The translations under genes and the position numbers were made by a program. The notes under the pieces were generated by a model that saw only the letters and a program-made list of their open reading frames with translations, made no database searches and was not told the origin of the DNA. A stretch of DNA of 64,000 nucleotides from Lacticaseibacillus sharpeae JCM 1186 = DSM 20505 (GTDB taxonomy: Bacteria > Bacillota > Bacilli > Lactobacillales > Lactobacillaceae), in assembly GCF_001436225.1 (NCBI RefSeq), contig NZ_AYYO01000037.1, positions 1 through 64,000 on the forward strand, read 5' to 3'. This document shows, in pieces, positions 23,650-33,620 of the stretch. Numbering within the stretch: position 1 is the stretch's first letter; each line of letters starts with the position of its first letter.

Positions 23650-24543
23650 CTACTGCGCCTGCTCAAGTTCAGCCTGACTGACCCAGCCCTGCTCAAGCAC
23701 ATATTTGCTTAAGTATTCATAGTAACTTCGAGGAAAAATTACCCTTGTTGAGTCGATTATTCGGGCAAAGACGCGACGATTGGTGCTGTTGTTGTGTTCA
23801 AGTAAGTTCATCAAAGCGACACTAACGGAAAAATTATACGCAACACTAACTTGTTCCGGCACCAGCGCAATTAACTGTTTGGTAACAGTTAACATACGGT
23901 GCATAATTGTGAACTGGCCTTCGTTCCCTGCTTGCTCAGCGACCATTAGGACAATTGACGCGTTGTTCCGTACATCCGCATCCGTCATTAACGCCTGCCG
24001 TTCAACTATTTTTCTGACTTTGGGCATAATCCAGCTTACAGATTCTTCGACGCTGACCCGATCAATCAAAGCACCGATTAAAAATAAATCGACTCCACTA
24101 AATGTAGACAATTGACCGAAGTATTGGCTTACCCGACTAACTAATCCGGGCGCAAATTGGTTAGATTCACCAGTATGAATTGCAATTAGTTCATCAATGC
24201 ATGCAATTACCATACGTTGATACCCGGACAAATTCTGTATTTTATGTTGCGCACCTACTAGCGATTCACGCAATGTCTGCACCTTAGCTAAATTCCATGT
24301 GCCGGTCGCCAGATACTGCCAATCATCCTCATTTGCAACGGTCAGAATATGACGAATATTTAAATCGCGATAATCAATTCCAATCAGGCCAAACGTAGAT
24401 AACAGCCGACTACCTGCTAAGTCTATTTGGTCATTTTCAAAACGCGACATTGACGATGTACCGACATCCGTCAAATCAGTTAAACGCACACCGCGTTCTT
24501 GGCGTACCCGTTTAACGAACCCACCCATTGTTTCCACTGTCAA
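23650..24543 (-). CDS. Rgg/GadR/MutR family regulator
   Basis: An Rgg-like regulator of about 297 residues with N-terminal helix-turn-helix (MGGFVKRVRQERGVRLTDLT, then SSMSRFENDQIDLAGSRLLS) and a helical C-terminal domain. The open frame reaches back to 24582, inside the upstream gene. The preferred start is TTG at 24543, which overlaps the upstream TGA (TTGA) and has GGTGA just before it; the ATG at 24528 is another option. It is the second gene of a tandem Rgg pair. The gene is distinctly more AT-rich than its neighbours, which suggests acquisition or a fast-evolving locus. Confidence 0.8.
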   Translation of the reverse strand: MTVETMGGFVKRVRQERGVRLTDLTDVGTSSMSRFENDQIDLAGSRLLSTFGLIGIDYRDLNIRHILTVANEDDWQYLATGTWNLAKVQTLRESLVGAQHKIQNLSGYQRMVIACIDELIAIHTGESNQFAPGLVSRVSQYFGQLSTFSGVDLFLIGALIDRVSVEESVSWIMPKVRKIVERQALMTDADVRNNASIVLMVAEQAGNEGQFTIMHRMLTVTKQLIALVPEQVSVAYNFSVSVALMNLLEHNNSTNRRVFARIIDSTRVIFPRSYYEYLSKYVLEQGWVSQAELEQAQ

Positions 24544-25421
24544 AAAATCACCGTCATTTCTGTACCTGTCAATCGCAGGCATAATCGTTCTAGGTACGAT
24601 ACGTATCCGTCAAAGTTAATGGCTCGCGCCGCCCGCATATAAGGTTTGATCGTATCCTGTAATACTGATTGTTCACCAAGCTGCTTACATTCTAGCTGTG
24701 CTAGTGCCGCTAATGAATTGACCAGCAAGATATCTTCGTCACCATTAACTGTAACCGACTCCTTTTGTAGTCCTGCCGCCACTTTAATACGCAAGTCACG
24801 TGGCGCACCGTGAATTAACAACGATAGCAGCAATTCAGTCATGGCCTTTAGATAATACACTCGGTACCCGGTGAATTCATTAGCTGAGTGTTTTCCCCGA
24901 TAACTAGTAATGTCCTTTAAACCACTATTAGTCATGAATAACGCTGAAATCATAACTAGCTGGTAATCGTCAATCGTCCAACTAGAACTGGTAGCTAATT
25001 GGTTCAAAACTTTGCTCTCGCATAGTGCGGTTAGTTGCTGCATTTCACCACTCACTAAATAATTCAGAAAGCTGTTAAGTACAACCGTCTTGTAGTCCTG
25101 CTTCTCACTAACTGTATTGGCTTGCTGGACCATTCGCTTAAGTGATTCTAAATCTGAGTAACGTGCCCGCCACAGTTGATCAATCAACATCGTGTGTTTC
25201 TGACTGAACACAGGGATTGCGTTATACAAATCTTCAAAGCGGATACCAATATTTGTCATCACCGCAAACATACTCTGATTCGCCAGCTTGCTTTGGCCAC
25301 GTTCAAAGCGGGACAAGGCCGAAGCACTCCCCGGCAAAGCTTCGGCTAATGTGATTCCGCGCTGAATCCGCTGTTGATGAAAAAAATTTCCTAAATCATT
25401 TTCACTCAAATCTTCAGTCAT
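24540..25421 (-). CDS. Rgg/GadR/MutR family regulator
   Basis: A 293-residue Rgg-like regulator with helix-turn-helix (NDLGNFFHQQRIQRGITLAE, then SASALSRFERGQSKLANQSM) and a helical sensor domain. The ATG at 25421 follows GGGGTGAG; a frame ten codons longer lacks a site. It is the first gene of the second Rgg pair and, like its partner, AT-rich. A small stem-loop (CAGCAG...CTGCTG) lies in the leader just upstream. Nothing else is in the operon, so the target and any pheromone peptide must lie elsewhere or be undetected. Confidence 0.83.
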   Translation of the reverse strand: MTEDLSENDLGNFFHQQRIQRGITLAEALPGSASALSRFERGQSKLANQSMFAVMTNIGIRFEDLYNAIPVFSQKHTMLIDQLWRARYSDLESLKRMVQQANTVSEKQDYKTVVLNSFLNYLVSGEMQQLTALCESKVLNQLATSSSWTIDDYQLVMISALFMTNSGLKDITSYRGKHSANEFTGYRVYYLKAMTELLLSLLIHGAPRDLRIKVAAGLQKESVTVNGDEDILLVNSLAALAQLECKQLGEQSVLQDTIKPYMRAARAINFDGYVSYLERLCLRLTGTEMTVIF

Positions 25422-25531
25422 TATCTCACCCCAAATTATGCAGCAGTACACCCTTCTGTGCTGCTGTTTGTCTACCCGCTAATTATACCAAGTCAGTTCT
25501 GATTCACCAGCCTAACTGCTCCCACCAGGCG

Positions 25532-25578
25532 CAAAAACACCCCGCACCCAAAGCACGCTGCTTTGAATGCGGGGTGTT
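25532..25578 (-). terminator. terminator of the MFS gene
   Basis: AACACCCCGCA pairs with TGCGGGGTGTT; on the minus strand TTTTTGCG follows. It lies just after the MFS stop at 25589. Confidence 0.88.
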
Positions 25579-25588
25579 CATTTTGCTA

Positions 25589-26767
25589 TTAATCAAATAC
25601 CGACCGGAACCGGATAATCGCGAGTCCACAGAGGAACATCCCCACGGTAATCGCCAGCAGCAGCCAAATCACGAGGTTCCAGGAACCCAGCGCGCTGCTA
25701 ATCATCCCGAACGCTACCGGCCCAATCGCCGCGATGACGTACCCGCCGGATTGTGCCATCCCGGACAGGCGCGCAGTGTCAGCGGCACTGTCCGTCCGCT
25801 TCTGGAAGAAGATGATGCAGATACTGAACGCGGCCCCGGATGCCGCACCCATCACGGCCGCGAGCACCACGTTGAACGCGAGGTTCGTGCTACCCGTCAG
25901 CAGGCCAAGCGCACCAAGCACAAAGCCCAGACCGCCGAAGAGGTTAATCGCCGCCAGCCCGTGTTTTCGCTCCGCAATCATTGGTACCGTCATCGATAGT
26001 GGCAGCCCGCTGAGCTGGAAGACCGTCGCCAGGTTACCAGCGGCGATGGTCGAAAAGCCCGCGGCGTGCCACAGGGTTGGCAGCCAGGTCACGAAGGAGT
26101 AGTAGGCGATGGACTGGAGGCCAAAGTACGCGAGGACAATCCAGGCTTTGGGCGTGCGCCACATCGAGCGCGCCGCGGTGTGCTGGCCGGTTGCTTCCAC
26201 TTGCGGTTTACGCATCTGCGGCAGCGCCAGAATCCACACAACCAGCCCGAAGATCCCGACAACCGACAGTCCGCCCAGCGCGGCAGTCAGCGAGGTGTGC
26301 TTAGCAATCGGTGAAGCGGCAGCCGTCCCGAACGACGCCGCCAGCGGCATCATCGTTGTGTACAGTGTCGTCTTGGCGGCCACACTGGTCGGGAACTGGT
26401 CCTTGATGATGGCCGGCAGCAACACATTACCACCCGCAATCCCGATGCCAATGCCACACGTCCCGAGCAGGACCGCCCACGTTACCGGAATCAGCCGCAG
26501 GTAACTGCCGACCGCCAGCACGATCAACGCGCCGAGCAACACCGCTTCGTTGCCGTGCTTGCTGCCCCACCGCCCCATGAGCGGCGAGACGATGGCGAAC
26601 ATGAGCAGTGGAATCGTGGTAATCATCCCCGATAGCGACGCAGGCAGCCCGATTGCCTGTTCGAGCATGGGCAAAATCGGCGGCATCATCGTGATGGGGA
26701 GCCGCAAATTCGCCCCCACCAGGAGGATTCCTAATGTAATTAACCACGTGCTGCGCTTCTTCGTCAT
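25589..26767 (-). CDS. MFS transporter, CynX/NimT type
   Basis: A 392-residue major-facilitator protein with about 12 membrane helices. The N-terminus WLITLGILLVGANLRLPITM is typical of the CynX/NimT (cyanate, nitroimidazole) transporter group, and the loop after helix 2 (SPLMGRWGSKHG) carries the MFS motif A. The ATG at 26767 is preferred over the frame opening at 26788, because AAAGAGAAAG lies just upstream. It follows the UvrA-like gene by 81 bases in the same direction and may be co-transcribed, which would pair a DNA-repair-like ATPase with an efflux pump. The substrate is not evident. Confidence 0.88.
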   Translation of the reverse strand: MTKKRSTWLITLGILLVGANLRLPITMMPPILPMLEQAIGLPASLSGMITTIPLLMFAIVSPLMGRWGSKHGNEAVLLGALIVLAVGSYLRLIPVTWAVLLGTCGIGIGIAGGNVLLPAIIKDQFPTSVAAKTTLYTTMMPLAASFGTAAASPIAKHTSLTAALGGLSVVGIFGLVVWILALPQMRKPQVEATGQHTAARSMWRTPKAWIVLAYFGLQSIAYYSFVTWLPTLWHAAGFSTIAAGNLATVFQLSGLPLSMTVPMIAERKHGLAAINLFGGLGFVLGALGLLTGSTNLAFNVVLAAVMGAASGAAFSICIIFFQKRTDSAADTARLSGMAQSGGYVIAAIGPVAFGMISSALGSWNLVIWLLLAITVGMFLCGLAIIRFRSVFD

Positions 26768-26848
26768 GTGCTTTCTCTTTTCTGTCAAAATTGCCGTGCC
26801 TTAATAGTAGCACAACGGCAACCATGCAGGAAAAGGCGAATTTGCATA

Positions 26849-29392
26849 TTACTTAGCGTCGGCGAAATGCTGCAGGTGCGCAGCCAAATACGCACCGGTG
26901 TGGCCAGCTTGACTGCGGGCCACATCTGTCGGGGTGCCAGTCGCCACAATCTGGCCGCCTTCACTGCCACCACCGGGTCCCATGTCCACGATGTAATCGG
27001 CGTTGGCCACCACATCCAGGTCGTGTTCAATGGCCAGCACCGTACCGCCCTGCTCAATCAGCTGCTGGAAAACGCCCAGCAGCACCTGCACATCCAGAGG
27101 GTGCAAGCCAATGGAAGGTTCATCGAAGACAAAGAGCGTGCCGGTCTGCTTCTTGCCCATGTGCGCGGTCAGTTTGAGCCGCTGAGCCTCCCCACCAGAC
27201 AGCGCCGGCGTGCTTTCACCCAGGTGCAAATACCCTAGGCCCATATCATGCAGCGTCTGCAGGGTCGCCGTGATGCCATCCTGATCCGTTGCGGCAAATA
27301 GTTTCAGCGCCGTGTCCACATCGAGGGCCAGAATATCGGCAATCGAGTAGCCGTGCCACAAAACCCGCAGCACTTCTGGCCGGTAGCGACGGCCGCCACA
27401 ATCGGGGCAGGTCTGCTGCATGTCTGGTAGGTACTGGATGTCGAGGCTAATCTGCCCCGTCCCGCCGCACGTGGGGCAAGCACCCGCCGTGACGTTGTAG
27501 GAGAAGTGGCTAGCAGTGAACTGCTGCTGCACCGCCGCCGGTTGCGCGGCATACAGCGCGCGCAGACGGTCCAGAATGTCGGTGTACGTCGCGACGGTCG
27601 AACGCACATTTTTGCCCACCGGACTGGCATCAATGGCAACCACCCGCCGCAAGCCGCCCCGCTCGGTGTGCTGCACGAAATCTGGCGCCGGCTGTTTCTT
27701 AGTCGCCTGCAACGCCGGCACCAGTGCGTCGAACACCAATGTCGACTTGCCGGCACCAGAAAAACCGGAAACGACACTGAAGGCGTGGGTCGGGAACTTG
27801 ACGGTGAGGTCGTGCAGGTTGAACCGATCACTGACGGTCACGCCGAATTGCTTGCCCTTAAACAGGCGCTGCAAGTCAGCTTGTGGCCGCACCCGCAGCC
27901 GCGTGGTGCCATTCAAAAATGGCGCAATCAGGCTATGTGGTGCCTGCCGGATTGCCGTTACGGGCCCGGCGTCAACCACGGTCCCGCCACCAGCGCCGGC
28001 ATCCGGTCCAATTTCGAGCACGTAATCCGCCGCCTCAATGATGGCCGTATCGTGGTCAACCACAATTACGGAGTTACCCTGGGCCACCAGTCCGCGCATG
28101 ACGTCGATGAGCCCCTGCACGTTGGCGGGGTGCAGCCCGATGGACGGTTCATCCAGCACGTACAGCACACCCGTCGTCTTAGTCCGCAATGTGCGGCTGA
28201 GCTGAATCCGTTGCAGTTCACCGGTCGACAGACTGCTGCCGGCGCGCGCGAGGGTCAAATACCCTAGACCCAGTTCAATCAGTGGCCGCAGAATCTGGTC
28301 GAGCTCCGCCATGATGTCGCGCGCGAGTTCTTGCATGTCTGCAGGCAGCCAAGCGTACACTTGCGGAACAAACGCGGCCAGTTCTGTCAGCGTTATGTCG
28401 CTGACCTGGGCGATATTTTTGCCCACAAGCTCCTGGTGCAACAGTTCCGGTTTGAAGCGGCTACCGTGACACGTCGGGCAGGTCCCGAAGCGGTAGAACT
28501 TATTCAGCCGCGCAATCGCCCGTTCGTTGGTCGTGGTGGCCATGGAATCGACGACCGCCGCCCGCGCGTTTTCGAAGACGGCGTTGTCCATATGGAAAAT
28601 TTTGCCGGACTTGCTGGGAATATTGATGGCGTACTTCTTGTGCGGCCCGGACCAAACCATCTCCTGCTGCTCCTTGGGTAAATCCTGGAACGGAGTATCA
28701 ATGTCGATACCGATCTGGTCGGCAACCACATGCATGAAGTTGCGGCCGGGCAGTCGCCACGATGCCACCGCCCCTTCGCGAATCGTCTTGGTCGGGTCTG
28801 GAATCAGCCGGCTTTCATCCAGCGTCTGGGCCATCCCCGTCCCGCCGCACGTTGCGCACGCACCAGCGGAGTTGAAGGCGAAATCCTCCGCGGCAAACGC
28901 CATGAACTTGACCCCGCACACGGGGCAAGTAATCTGCCCCATCCCGCTACCCGGTTTGTTCGGCAGATCCATGCTGCGCGCAATCGCGAGCGTCGGCGGC
29001 ACCTGGTGCCCATTGGGACAGCGCGGCGAACCCAGCCGCGAAAAGGCGAGCCGAATCACGTTGAGCGCCTCCGTGCTGGTGCCGACCGTGGAGCGCACGC
29101 CCGGCACAATTGGCCGCTGCCGCAACGCAATGGCACTCGGAATGTGGTCAATTGTGTCCACATCGGGCTTACCCGTTTGCCCCATCCGCCGGCGCGTATA
29201 GGTCGACAGTGCGTTCACGTACCGGCGCATGCCCTCCGCATACAATACGCCCATCGCAAGCGATGACTTCCCCGAACCAGACCGTCCAGTAATCGCCACC
29301 AGCTTGTGTAGCGGGATGTCCACGTTCACGTCCTTCAGGTTGTTGACCCGCGCGCCACGCACCACAATTTTGTCAGGAATCGAATTTTCCAC
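26849..29392 (-). CDS. UvrA-like ABC ATPase (UvrA2 class)
   Basis: An 847-residue UvrA paralogue with two ABC modules: Walker A GRSGSGKSS near residue 38 and GFSGAGKST in the second half, signatures LSTGELQRIQLSR and LSGGEAQRLKLTA, and zinc-finger cysteines (CPVCG...CATCGGTG; CPTCGGTG...CPDCGGRRY). It is about 100 residues shorter than housekeeping UvrA, which fits class II proteins lacking most of the UvrB-binding region. Such paralogues are linked to resistance to DNA-intercalating drugs in other bacteria. The start is GTG with GGAGG seven bases upstream. The MFS gene downstream supports a drug-protection role, by inference. Confidence 0.9.
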   Translation of the reverse strand: MENSIPDKIVVRGARVNNLKDVNVDIPLHKLVAITGRSGSGKSSLAMGVLYAEGMRRYVNALSTYTRRRMGQTGKPDVDTIDHIPSAIALRQRPIVPGVRSTVGTSTEALNVIRLAFSRLGSPRCPNGHQVPPTLAIARSMDLPNKPGSGMGQITCPVCGVKFMAFAAEDFAFNSAGACATCGGTGMAQTLDESRLIPDPTKTIREGAVASWRLPGRNFMHVVADQIGIDIDTPFQDLPKEQQEMVWSGPHKKYAINIPSKSGKIFHMDNAVFENARAAVVDSMATTTNERAIARLNKFYRFGTCPTCHGSRFKPELLHQELVGKNIAQVSDITLTELAAFVPQVYAWLPADMQELARDIMAELDQILRPLIELGLGYLTLARAGSSLSTGELQRIQLSRTLRTKTTGVLYVLDEPSIGLHPANVQGLIDVMRGLVAQGNSVIVVDHDTAIIEAADYVLEIGPDAGAGGGTVVDAGPVTAIRQAPHSLIAPFLNGTTRLRVRPQADLQRLFKGKQFGVTVSDRFNLHDLTVKFPTHAFSVVSGFSGAGKSTLVFDALVPALQATKKQPAPDFVQHTERGGLRRVVAIDASPVGKNVRSTVATYTDILDRLRALYAAQPAAVQQQFTASHFSYNVTAGACPTCGGTGQISLDIQYLPDMQQTCPDCGGRRYRPEVLRVLWHGYSIADILALDVDTALKLFAATDQDGITATLQTLHDMGLGYLHLGESTPALSGGEAQRLKLTAHMGKKQTGTLFVFDEPSIGLHPLDVQVLLGVFQQLIEQGGTVLAIEHDLDVVANADYIVDMGPGGGSEGGQIVATGTPTDVARSQAGHTGAYLAAHLQHFADAK

Positions 29393-29516
29393 GAGTGTGC
29401 CTCCGTTTCTTATAGGGCTATTCTAACACCAGCCTCGCACATTTAAGATGGACAGCACAGCCATGTTTGCCTCCGAACCGCTCCAGTTCCGGACAGAATA
29501 GTAAGTAAGGCTTACT

Positions 29517-30137
29517 TTAGATTAACCCTTGCTTGATTGCCGCAGCGACGGCTTCTGCGCGCGAAAAGACGCCCAATTTCGTATAAACAGCGGTTAGGTG
29601 CAGCTTGATAATGCGTTCGCTCAGATGTAGTTGGTCAGCGATATCGATGTTGCGACTGCCTTGCGCGACCAAGCTCAGAATTTCATGTTCACGGTCAGTT
29701 AGTGCCACACTTGTTTCCGATTCTGAGCTAGCAAAAGCTTTAGTCAACACAGCTGGTTCCAGGAAGGTCTTACCAGCCGCCGCCCCCCGCACTGTCGCAA
29801 TGATCGTGTCGGCAGTTGCGTCTTTTAGCAAAAAGCCCCGGGCACCCAAACGCATGGCCGCCTGAATGGGCTGCTGATCATCAAACGTTGTTAGGACCAC
29901 CACCGGCAAGTCCGGTTGCGTCTTACGTAACTCCGTCAGCATCGTGATTCCATCCATCCCCGGCATCCGAATATCGGTCAGCACAACATCCGGGTGCAAC
30001 TCAGCAATTGCCGCCAGTCCACTCTGACCATCAACTGCCTCGCCGACCACATCCAGGTCCGGTTCGGTCGCCATAATCATCCGCAAACCGGTGCGTAATA
30101 TTTGGTGATCATCCACAATTAATATTTTCAGACTCAT
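29517..30137 (-). CDS. NarL/LuxR-type response regulator
   Basis: A 206-residue response regulator. The receiver domain has Asp9/Asp10 in LIVDDHQ, phospho-acceptor Asp55 in VVLTDIRMPG, and Thr and Lys in VVLTTFDD and FLLKDA. The C-terminal LuxR-type helix-turn-helix reads LTDREHEILSLVAQGSRNID. Its ATG overlaps the kinase stop by four bases (ATGA), so both are made together. The setting (kinase plus MacB-like transporter) resembles LiaRS/VraRS-type envelope-stress modules, although no LiaF homologue is present. Confidence 0.93.
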   Translation of the reverse strand: MSLKILIVDDHQILRTGLRMIMATEPDLDVVGEAVDGQSGLAAIAELHPDVVLTDIRMPGMDGITMLTELRKTQPDLPVVVLTTFDDQQPIQAAMRLGARGFLLKDATADTIIATVRGAAAGKTFLEPAVLTKAFASSESETSVALTDREHEILSLVAQGSRNIDIADQLHLSERIIKLHLTAVYTKLGVFSRAEAVAAAIKQGLI

Positions 30138-31351
30138 ACATTCTCCTTCATCACCGTCGGCACGGTTAAAGTTACCGTAGTGCCTTCGCCTGGCGTGCCA
30201 ACAATGGTGAGTGCCCCTTGCAGCTTGGCCGCGCGCTCGTGCATCCCCTGCATTCCGTAGTGACCTTTGCGCTTGCCGACGGTTCCCGAACCGAAATCAA
30301 TTACCTTTAACGTGAAGACATCGGCGGCTGTCGTCCCATTGATAATGACCTGCCGCGTATCGGTGTGCTTCACGACATTAATCATGGCTTCAGACACAAT
30401 CCGACTGATTTCCGTTAACTGCTCATCGCTGAATTGCGGTACGTAGTTCAGTCGAATTGTCGTCGTCAGCTGGTAGTTTTTCTTGAACGCATCGGCCAGC
30501 AGTTCTAGACGGGCGTCTAAACTCTTCTCCGTGGTGGCGCGTAAATCAGTCAATGTTAGCCGGGAATCACGCAGGGTATCGCGCGCAATCGTAGTGGCAC
30601 CCCCGATAACCGTTTCTGCTTGATTGATTTTGCCCTGCTGCAGGAATTTCTGTGCTGCCTCTAGCTGCATCACGGTGCCAGCCAGTCCTTGAGTTAAAGT
30701 ATCATGCAGTTCGCGTGCAACCCGCTGGCGCTCGGTGCGAATCGTCGACTCCTCAACCTGTGCATAGGCAATTTGCAGTTCAGCAACTAAGTCTTCCGCA
30801 TGCTGTTTTTCCACCAGTTGCCGTTCGTAATAGCGCCAGTAATACACAACCACGCCCAGCATGAATACCATTGAAACGAGAACTAATGCCGCTTGGATTG
30901 GGCCTTCAAAGATAGTGTAGACAATCAGCAACACAACATTTACACCAATCAATAACCGCCATAGACGACGTGGGTGCACATAGATATTCATGATTTCAAT
31001 AGCAACAGTTGGAATCAAGCCCATCAGTAACACCGGTGTTAGCGCGTGCAACACCCATGTGGTTTGCAGAACAAACAGAAATTGCAAGACGAACAAAATC
31101 ATCGGTTGCAGCCGCGCCAAAAATGGACTGAACCATAGCAGCAGTATTTCCATGAGCACCCCACCCACAACAATTAACTGCTGCATGCTCACATCCATAT
31201 CGGTGCGTAGCTTAATTACCCACATTTGTGGCACCAAACCAGACTGTGTGTTCAGTACATAGATGGTGGCGAACCCAATCACCACCATCAGGACCATCAG
31301 TGGCCCCCGAATTTGGCGCAATCTCTGCTGATAATCTTTTTGTCTCATCAT
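30134..31351 (-). CDS. sensor histidine kinase (HisKA_3 type)
   Basis: A kinase of about 405 residues with around six N-terminal membrane helices (about 15-180), no large extracellular loop, a HisKA_3 dimerisation segment with phospho-His in RVARELHDTLTQGLAGTVMQ and a C-terminal ATPase domain (SEAMINVVKHTD; YGMQGMHERA). The intramembrane-sensing layout is usual for kinases that monitor the envelope or peptide antibiotics together with an ABC transporter. The ATG at 31351 (GGATGG upstream) fits better than the frame start at 31363. It lies 80 bases after the transporter gene. Confidence 0.9.
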   Translation of the reverse strand: MMRQKDYQQRLRQIRGPLMVLMVVIGFATIYVLNTQSGLVPQMWVIKLRTDMDVSMQQLIVVGGVLMEILLLWFSPFLARLQPMILFVLQFLFVLQTTWVLHALTPVLLMGLIPTVAIEIMNIYVHPRRLWRLLIGVNVVLLIVYTIFEGPIQAALVLVSMVFMLGVVVYYWRYYERQLVEKQHAEDLVAELQIAYAQVEESTIRTERQRVARELHDTLTQGLAGTVMQLEAAQKFLQQGKINQAETVIGGATTIARDTLRDSRLTLTDLRATTEKSLDARLELLADAFKKNYQLTTTIRLNYVPQFSDEQLTEISRIVSEAMINVVKHTDTRQVIINGTTAADVFTLKVIDFGSGTVGKRKGHYGMQGMHERAAKLQGALTIVGTPGEGTTVTLTVPTVMKENV

Positions 31352-31391
31352 TTTTCTATCCATCCTTATTTGCTTTAAGAATACATCAGAA

Positions 31392-31420
31392 ACACCGAAA
31401 CGTATGCAACGTTTCGGTGT
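31392..31420 (-). terminator. 12-bp stem-loop between transporter and kinase genes
   Basis: ACACCGAAACGT and its exact complement flank a 5-base loop. The T tract on the minus strand is poor (TTTCTGATG), so it is probably a partial terminator that lowers kinase/regulator expression relative to the transporter. Confidence 0.6.
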
Positions 31421-31431
31421 CTCTGAGAATA

Positions 31432-33417
31432 TTATTCTGCTGCGAGTGCGTCAATAGGATTCATCTTCGCGGCCCGACGTGATGGCATCCATGCTGCGAT
31501 AAGGGCAATCACAAGTGCGATTACAAACGTCCCCACAACATTACCTATACTGATTTGCACAATCGCGAAGTTCGCGAGACTAGATAGAGCCATGTTTGCC
31601 AATGCCCCCAGTCCATAGGCAATGATGGTTGCCACAGTCGCGCTGGTGACGCCAAGAATGAGTGACTCGCTTGTAAATAAGCGCCGAATATCCTTCTTGC
31701 TCTGCCCCAAAGCCCGCAGGATCCCGATTTCCTTCACCCGCGAGGAAACAGACATGAACATCGAGACGATAATCATGAGCGCGGAAACGACGAGGGAGAT
31801 GCTGGCAATCGCAGCCAGCAATGTCGAAGCAAGGTTCACGTAGGTTTTCACCGTCTTGATGAAGCTAGTCAGTGCGGTGGCAGTGAATACGCGTTTGCCG
31901 TTACTTTGCAGTGCATTAATGCGCTTTTTTACCCCACTAACCGCAGCAGTACTGCTTGCGACAACGGAAACGCTCGTTGGCAGCGTTGAGACGTTCGCCT
32001 TGACCATCGCGTGGGTCAACGTGCCGGTATTCATCGCGGTGAGATTCGTCATCCCCATACTGTTCTTCGCTTCGGCCACACCAGAGACGAGGACGTTTGC
32101 CTTCACTAGCACCATCTTACCCGCCTTATTTTCGGCCTGGTAGCTAACCGCAATGTTATCCCCAACGACCTTGCGCCAGTCCTTATTGATTTTCTTCGCA
32201 TCCGCCTTATCGAGCACAATTTCGCCAATGCCAGGCTTGGTCCCCTTGAGCAGGTTATCCGTGTTTGCAGTGTTATTCCAGTTCTTAATCGTACTGAGCG
32301 TCACTGTCTTCTGGCCGTCCTTCACGGTCGCCGCAGTAACCGTGTAACTCTTGTCCACATCAGCAACATTTTTTAACTGCTCAATGCGCTTAATCTGTGC
32401 ATTCGTCAAGTTGCTGGTTGTTCCACCAGCCGTCGCTGAGGTGGACATTGCGGCCATCGCCGACGAATTTCCTGCTGTCTTCTTGTCGTATTTGGCAACG
32501 GTAACTAGCCTTGGATTAGAAATACTGGTCACCTGATTATCAATATACTTTGACACCCCGTTACCAATTCCGTTGAATAAAATAACAGAAAAAAGGCCGA
32601 TAGTAGTCCCGAGTACAATTAAAGCGTTCCGCCCAAAATTAAATTTAAGGTGCTTCAGTGCAGTTTTGTAGCTAACGATGGCGGGTAATAACCGAGATTT
32701 TATCGTCCCGTCCGTCTTCATCGGCTTGTAAGCTGGCCGCAGCGCAATGTCTTTGTTAATCCGCCCATTTTCCATGTGCACAATCCGCGTTCCCGCATCA
32801 GCCACTATCTGTGAGTGGGTCACCGCAATTACCAGGCGCCCCTGACTGGCGATGTTGTCCAGAATCTTGAGCACTTCCGCGGTATTTTGCGCGTCCAAGG
32901 CACCAGTTGGTTCATCAGCAATAATCACCTTTGGATCACTGGCCAGTGCTCGGGCAATGGCAACTCGCTGCTTTTGCCCACCAGAAAGATGATTAGGATA
33001 CTTGCCGGCTTGTTCAACCAGTCCCACTTCCTTGAGCAACGCGCGCGCCCGTTTTTCCCGTGCCGCCTTATCCAGTGTCGTCATATCAAGAGACACCAAT
33101 ACATTATCAAGTACAGTCAGGTGATTAATTAAGTTGTAAGACTGGTAAATGTAGCCGACCGTTTCCCGTCGGTACCGGTCCAGCTCCTTTTCGTTATTAT
33201 GGTCAAGCTGTTTGCCATTCACGTTCACACTGCCTTGGAAATTCCGGTCAAGGCCCCCAATGATGTTCATCAGCGTGGACTTACCACCCCCTGATTCACC
33301 AAGGATTGAGACGAACTCACCGAGATTAAAACTGAGATCAATCCCCTTCAGCACCGGAAATTCCTGCCGGTCCAAGAAGTATGATTTTTGAATGTTGTGT
33401 AAAGTAAGATAACTCAT
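31432..33417 (-). CDS. MacB-like ABC transporter, fused ATPase and permease
   Basis: A 661-residue protein: N-terminal ATPase (Walker [10 protein letters not shown] near residue 44, signature [15 protein letters not shown], Walker [13 protein letters not shown]), a first membrane helix around residues 270-295, a long extracellular domain of about 230 residues, and a C-terminal FtsX block with three helices. This is the MacB fold, used in mechanotransmission to export or dislodge peptides. The ATG at 33417 has GGAGGGC just upstream; the longer frame starts with TTG inside that site. It probably confers resistance to a peptide or cell-wall antibiotic sensed by the adjacent two-component system. 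Confidence 0.9.
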   Translation of the reverse strand: MSYLTLHNIQKSYFLDRQEFPVLKGIDLSFNLGEFVSILGESGGGKSTLMNIIGGLDRNFQGSVNVNGKQLDHNNEKELDRYRRETVGYIYQSYNLINHLTVLDNVLVSLDMTTLDKAAREKRARALLKEVGLVEQAGKYPNHLSGGQKQRVAIARALASDPKVIIADEPTGALDAQNTAEVLKILDNIASQGRLVIAVTHSQIVADAGTRIVHMENGRINKDIALRPAYKPMKTDGTIKSRLLPAIVSYKTALKHLKFNFGRNALIVLGTTIGLFSVILFNGIGNGVSKYIDNQVTSISNPRLVTVAKYDKKTAGNSSAMAAMSTSATAGGTTSNLTNAQIKRIEQLKNVADVDKSYTVTAATVKDGQKTVTLSTIKNWNNTANTDNLLKGTKPGIGEIVLDKADAKKINKDWRKVVGDNIAVSYQAENKAGKMVLVKANVLVSGVAEAKNSMGMTNLTAMNTGTLTHAMVKANVSTLPTSVSVVASSTAAVSGVKKRINALQSNGKRVFTATALTSFIKTVKTYVNLASTLLAAIASISLVVSALMIIVSMFMSVSSRVKEIGILRALGQSKKDIRRLFTSESLILGVTSATVATIIAYGLGALANMALSSLANFAIVQISIGNVVGTFVIALVIALIAAWMPSRRAAKMNPIDALAAE

Positions 33418-33492
33418 AATGCCCTCCAAATTGGCTTTGCTTAATTGATGTCCTCACTTTACCAACCTTTAGCACATCCGCCATCGTCTGAA

Positions 33493-33531
33493 CGGGCACA
33501 AATGGGTTGCCCGAAAAGGCAATTGCAATTG
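33493..33531. promoter_or_regulatory. two dyads in the divergent region before the transporter
   Basis: CGGGCA (33493-33498) faces TGCCCG (33508-33513), and CAATTGCAATTG (33520-33531) is a perfect 12-base palindrome. Both lie between the MacB-like gene and the divergent small gene, where the response regulator would act. Their role is inferred. Confidence 0.4.
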
Positions 33532-33620
33532 ATTAAGGTTACTTTACAAAGCTATGCAAGCGGTTCCCGCACATGTAATTCGGGGTTAAAATAACGTTAT
33601 ATGGAGGAGCAAACCCGCAC

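Noticed and set aside
25438-25482. 14-codon plus-strand frame MQQYTLLCCCLSTR beside the second Rgg pair
   Set aside because: No ribosome site and it overlaps a stem-loop in the Rgg leader.
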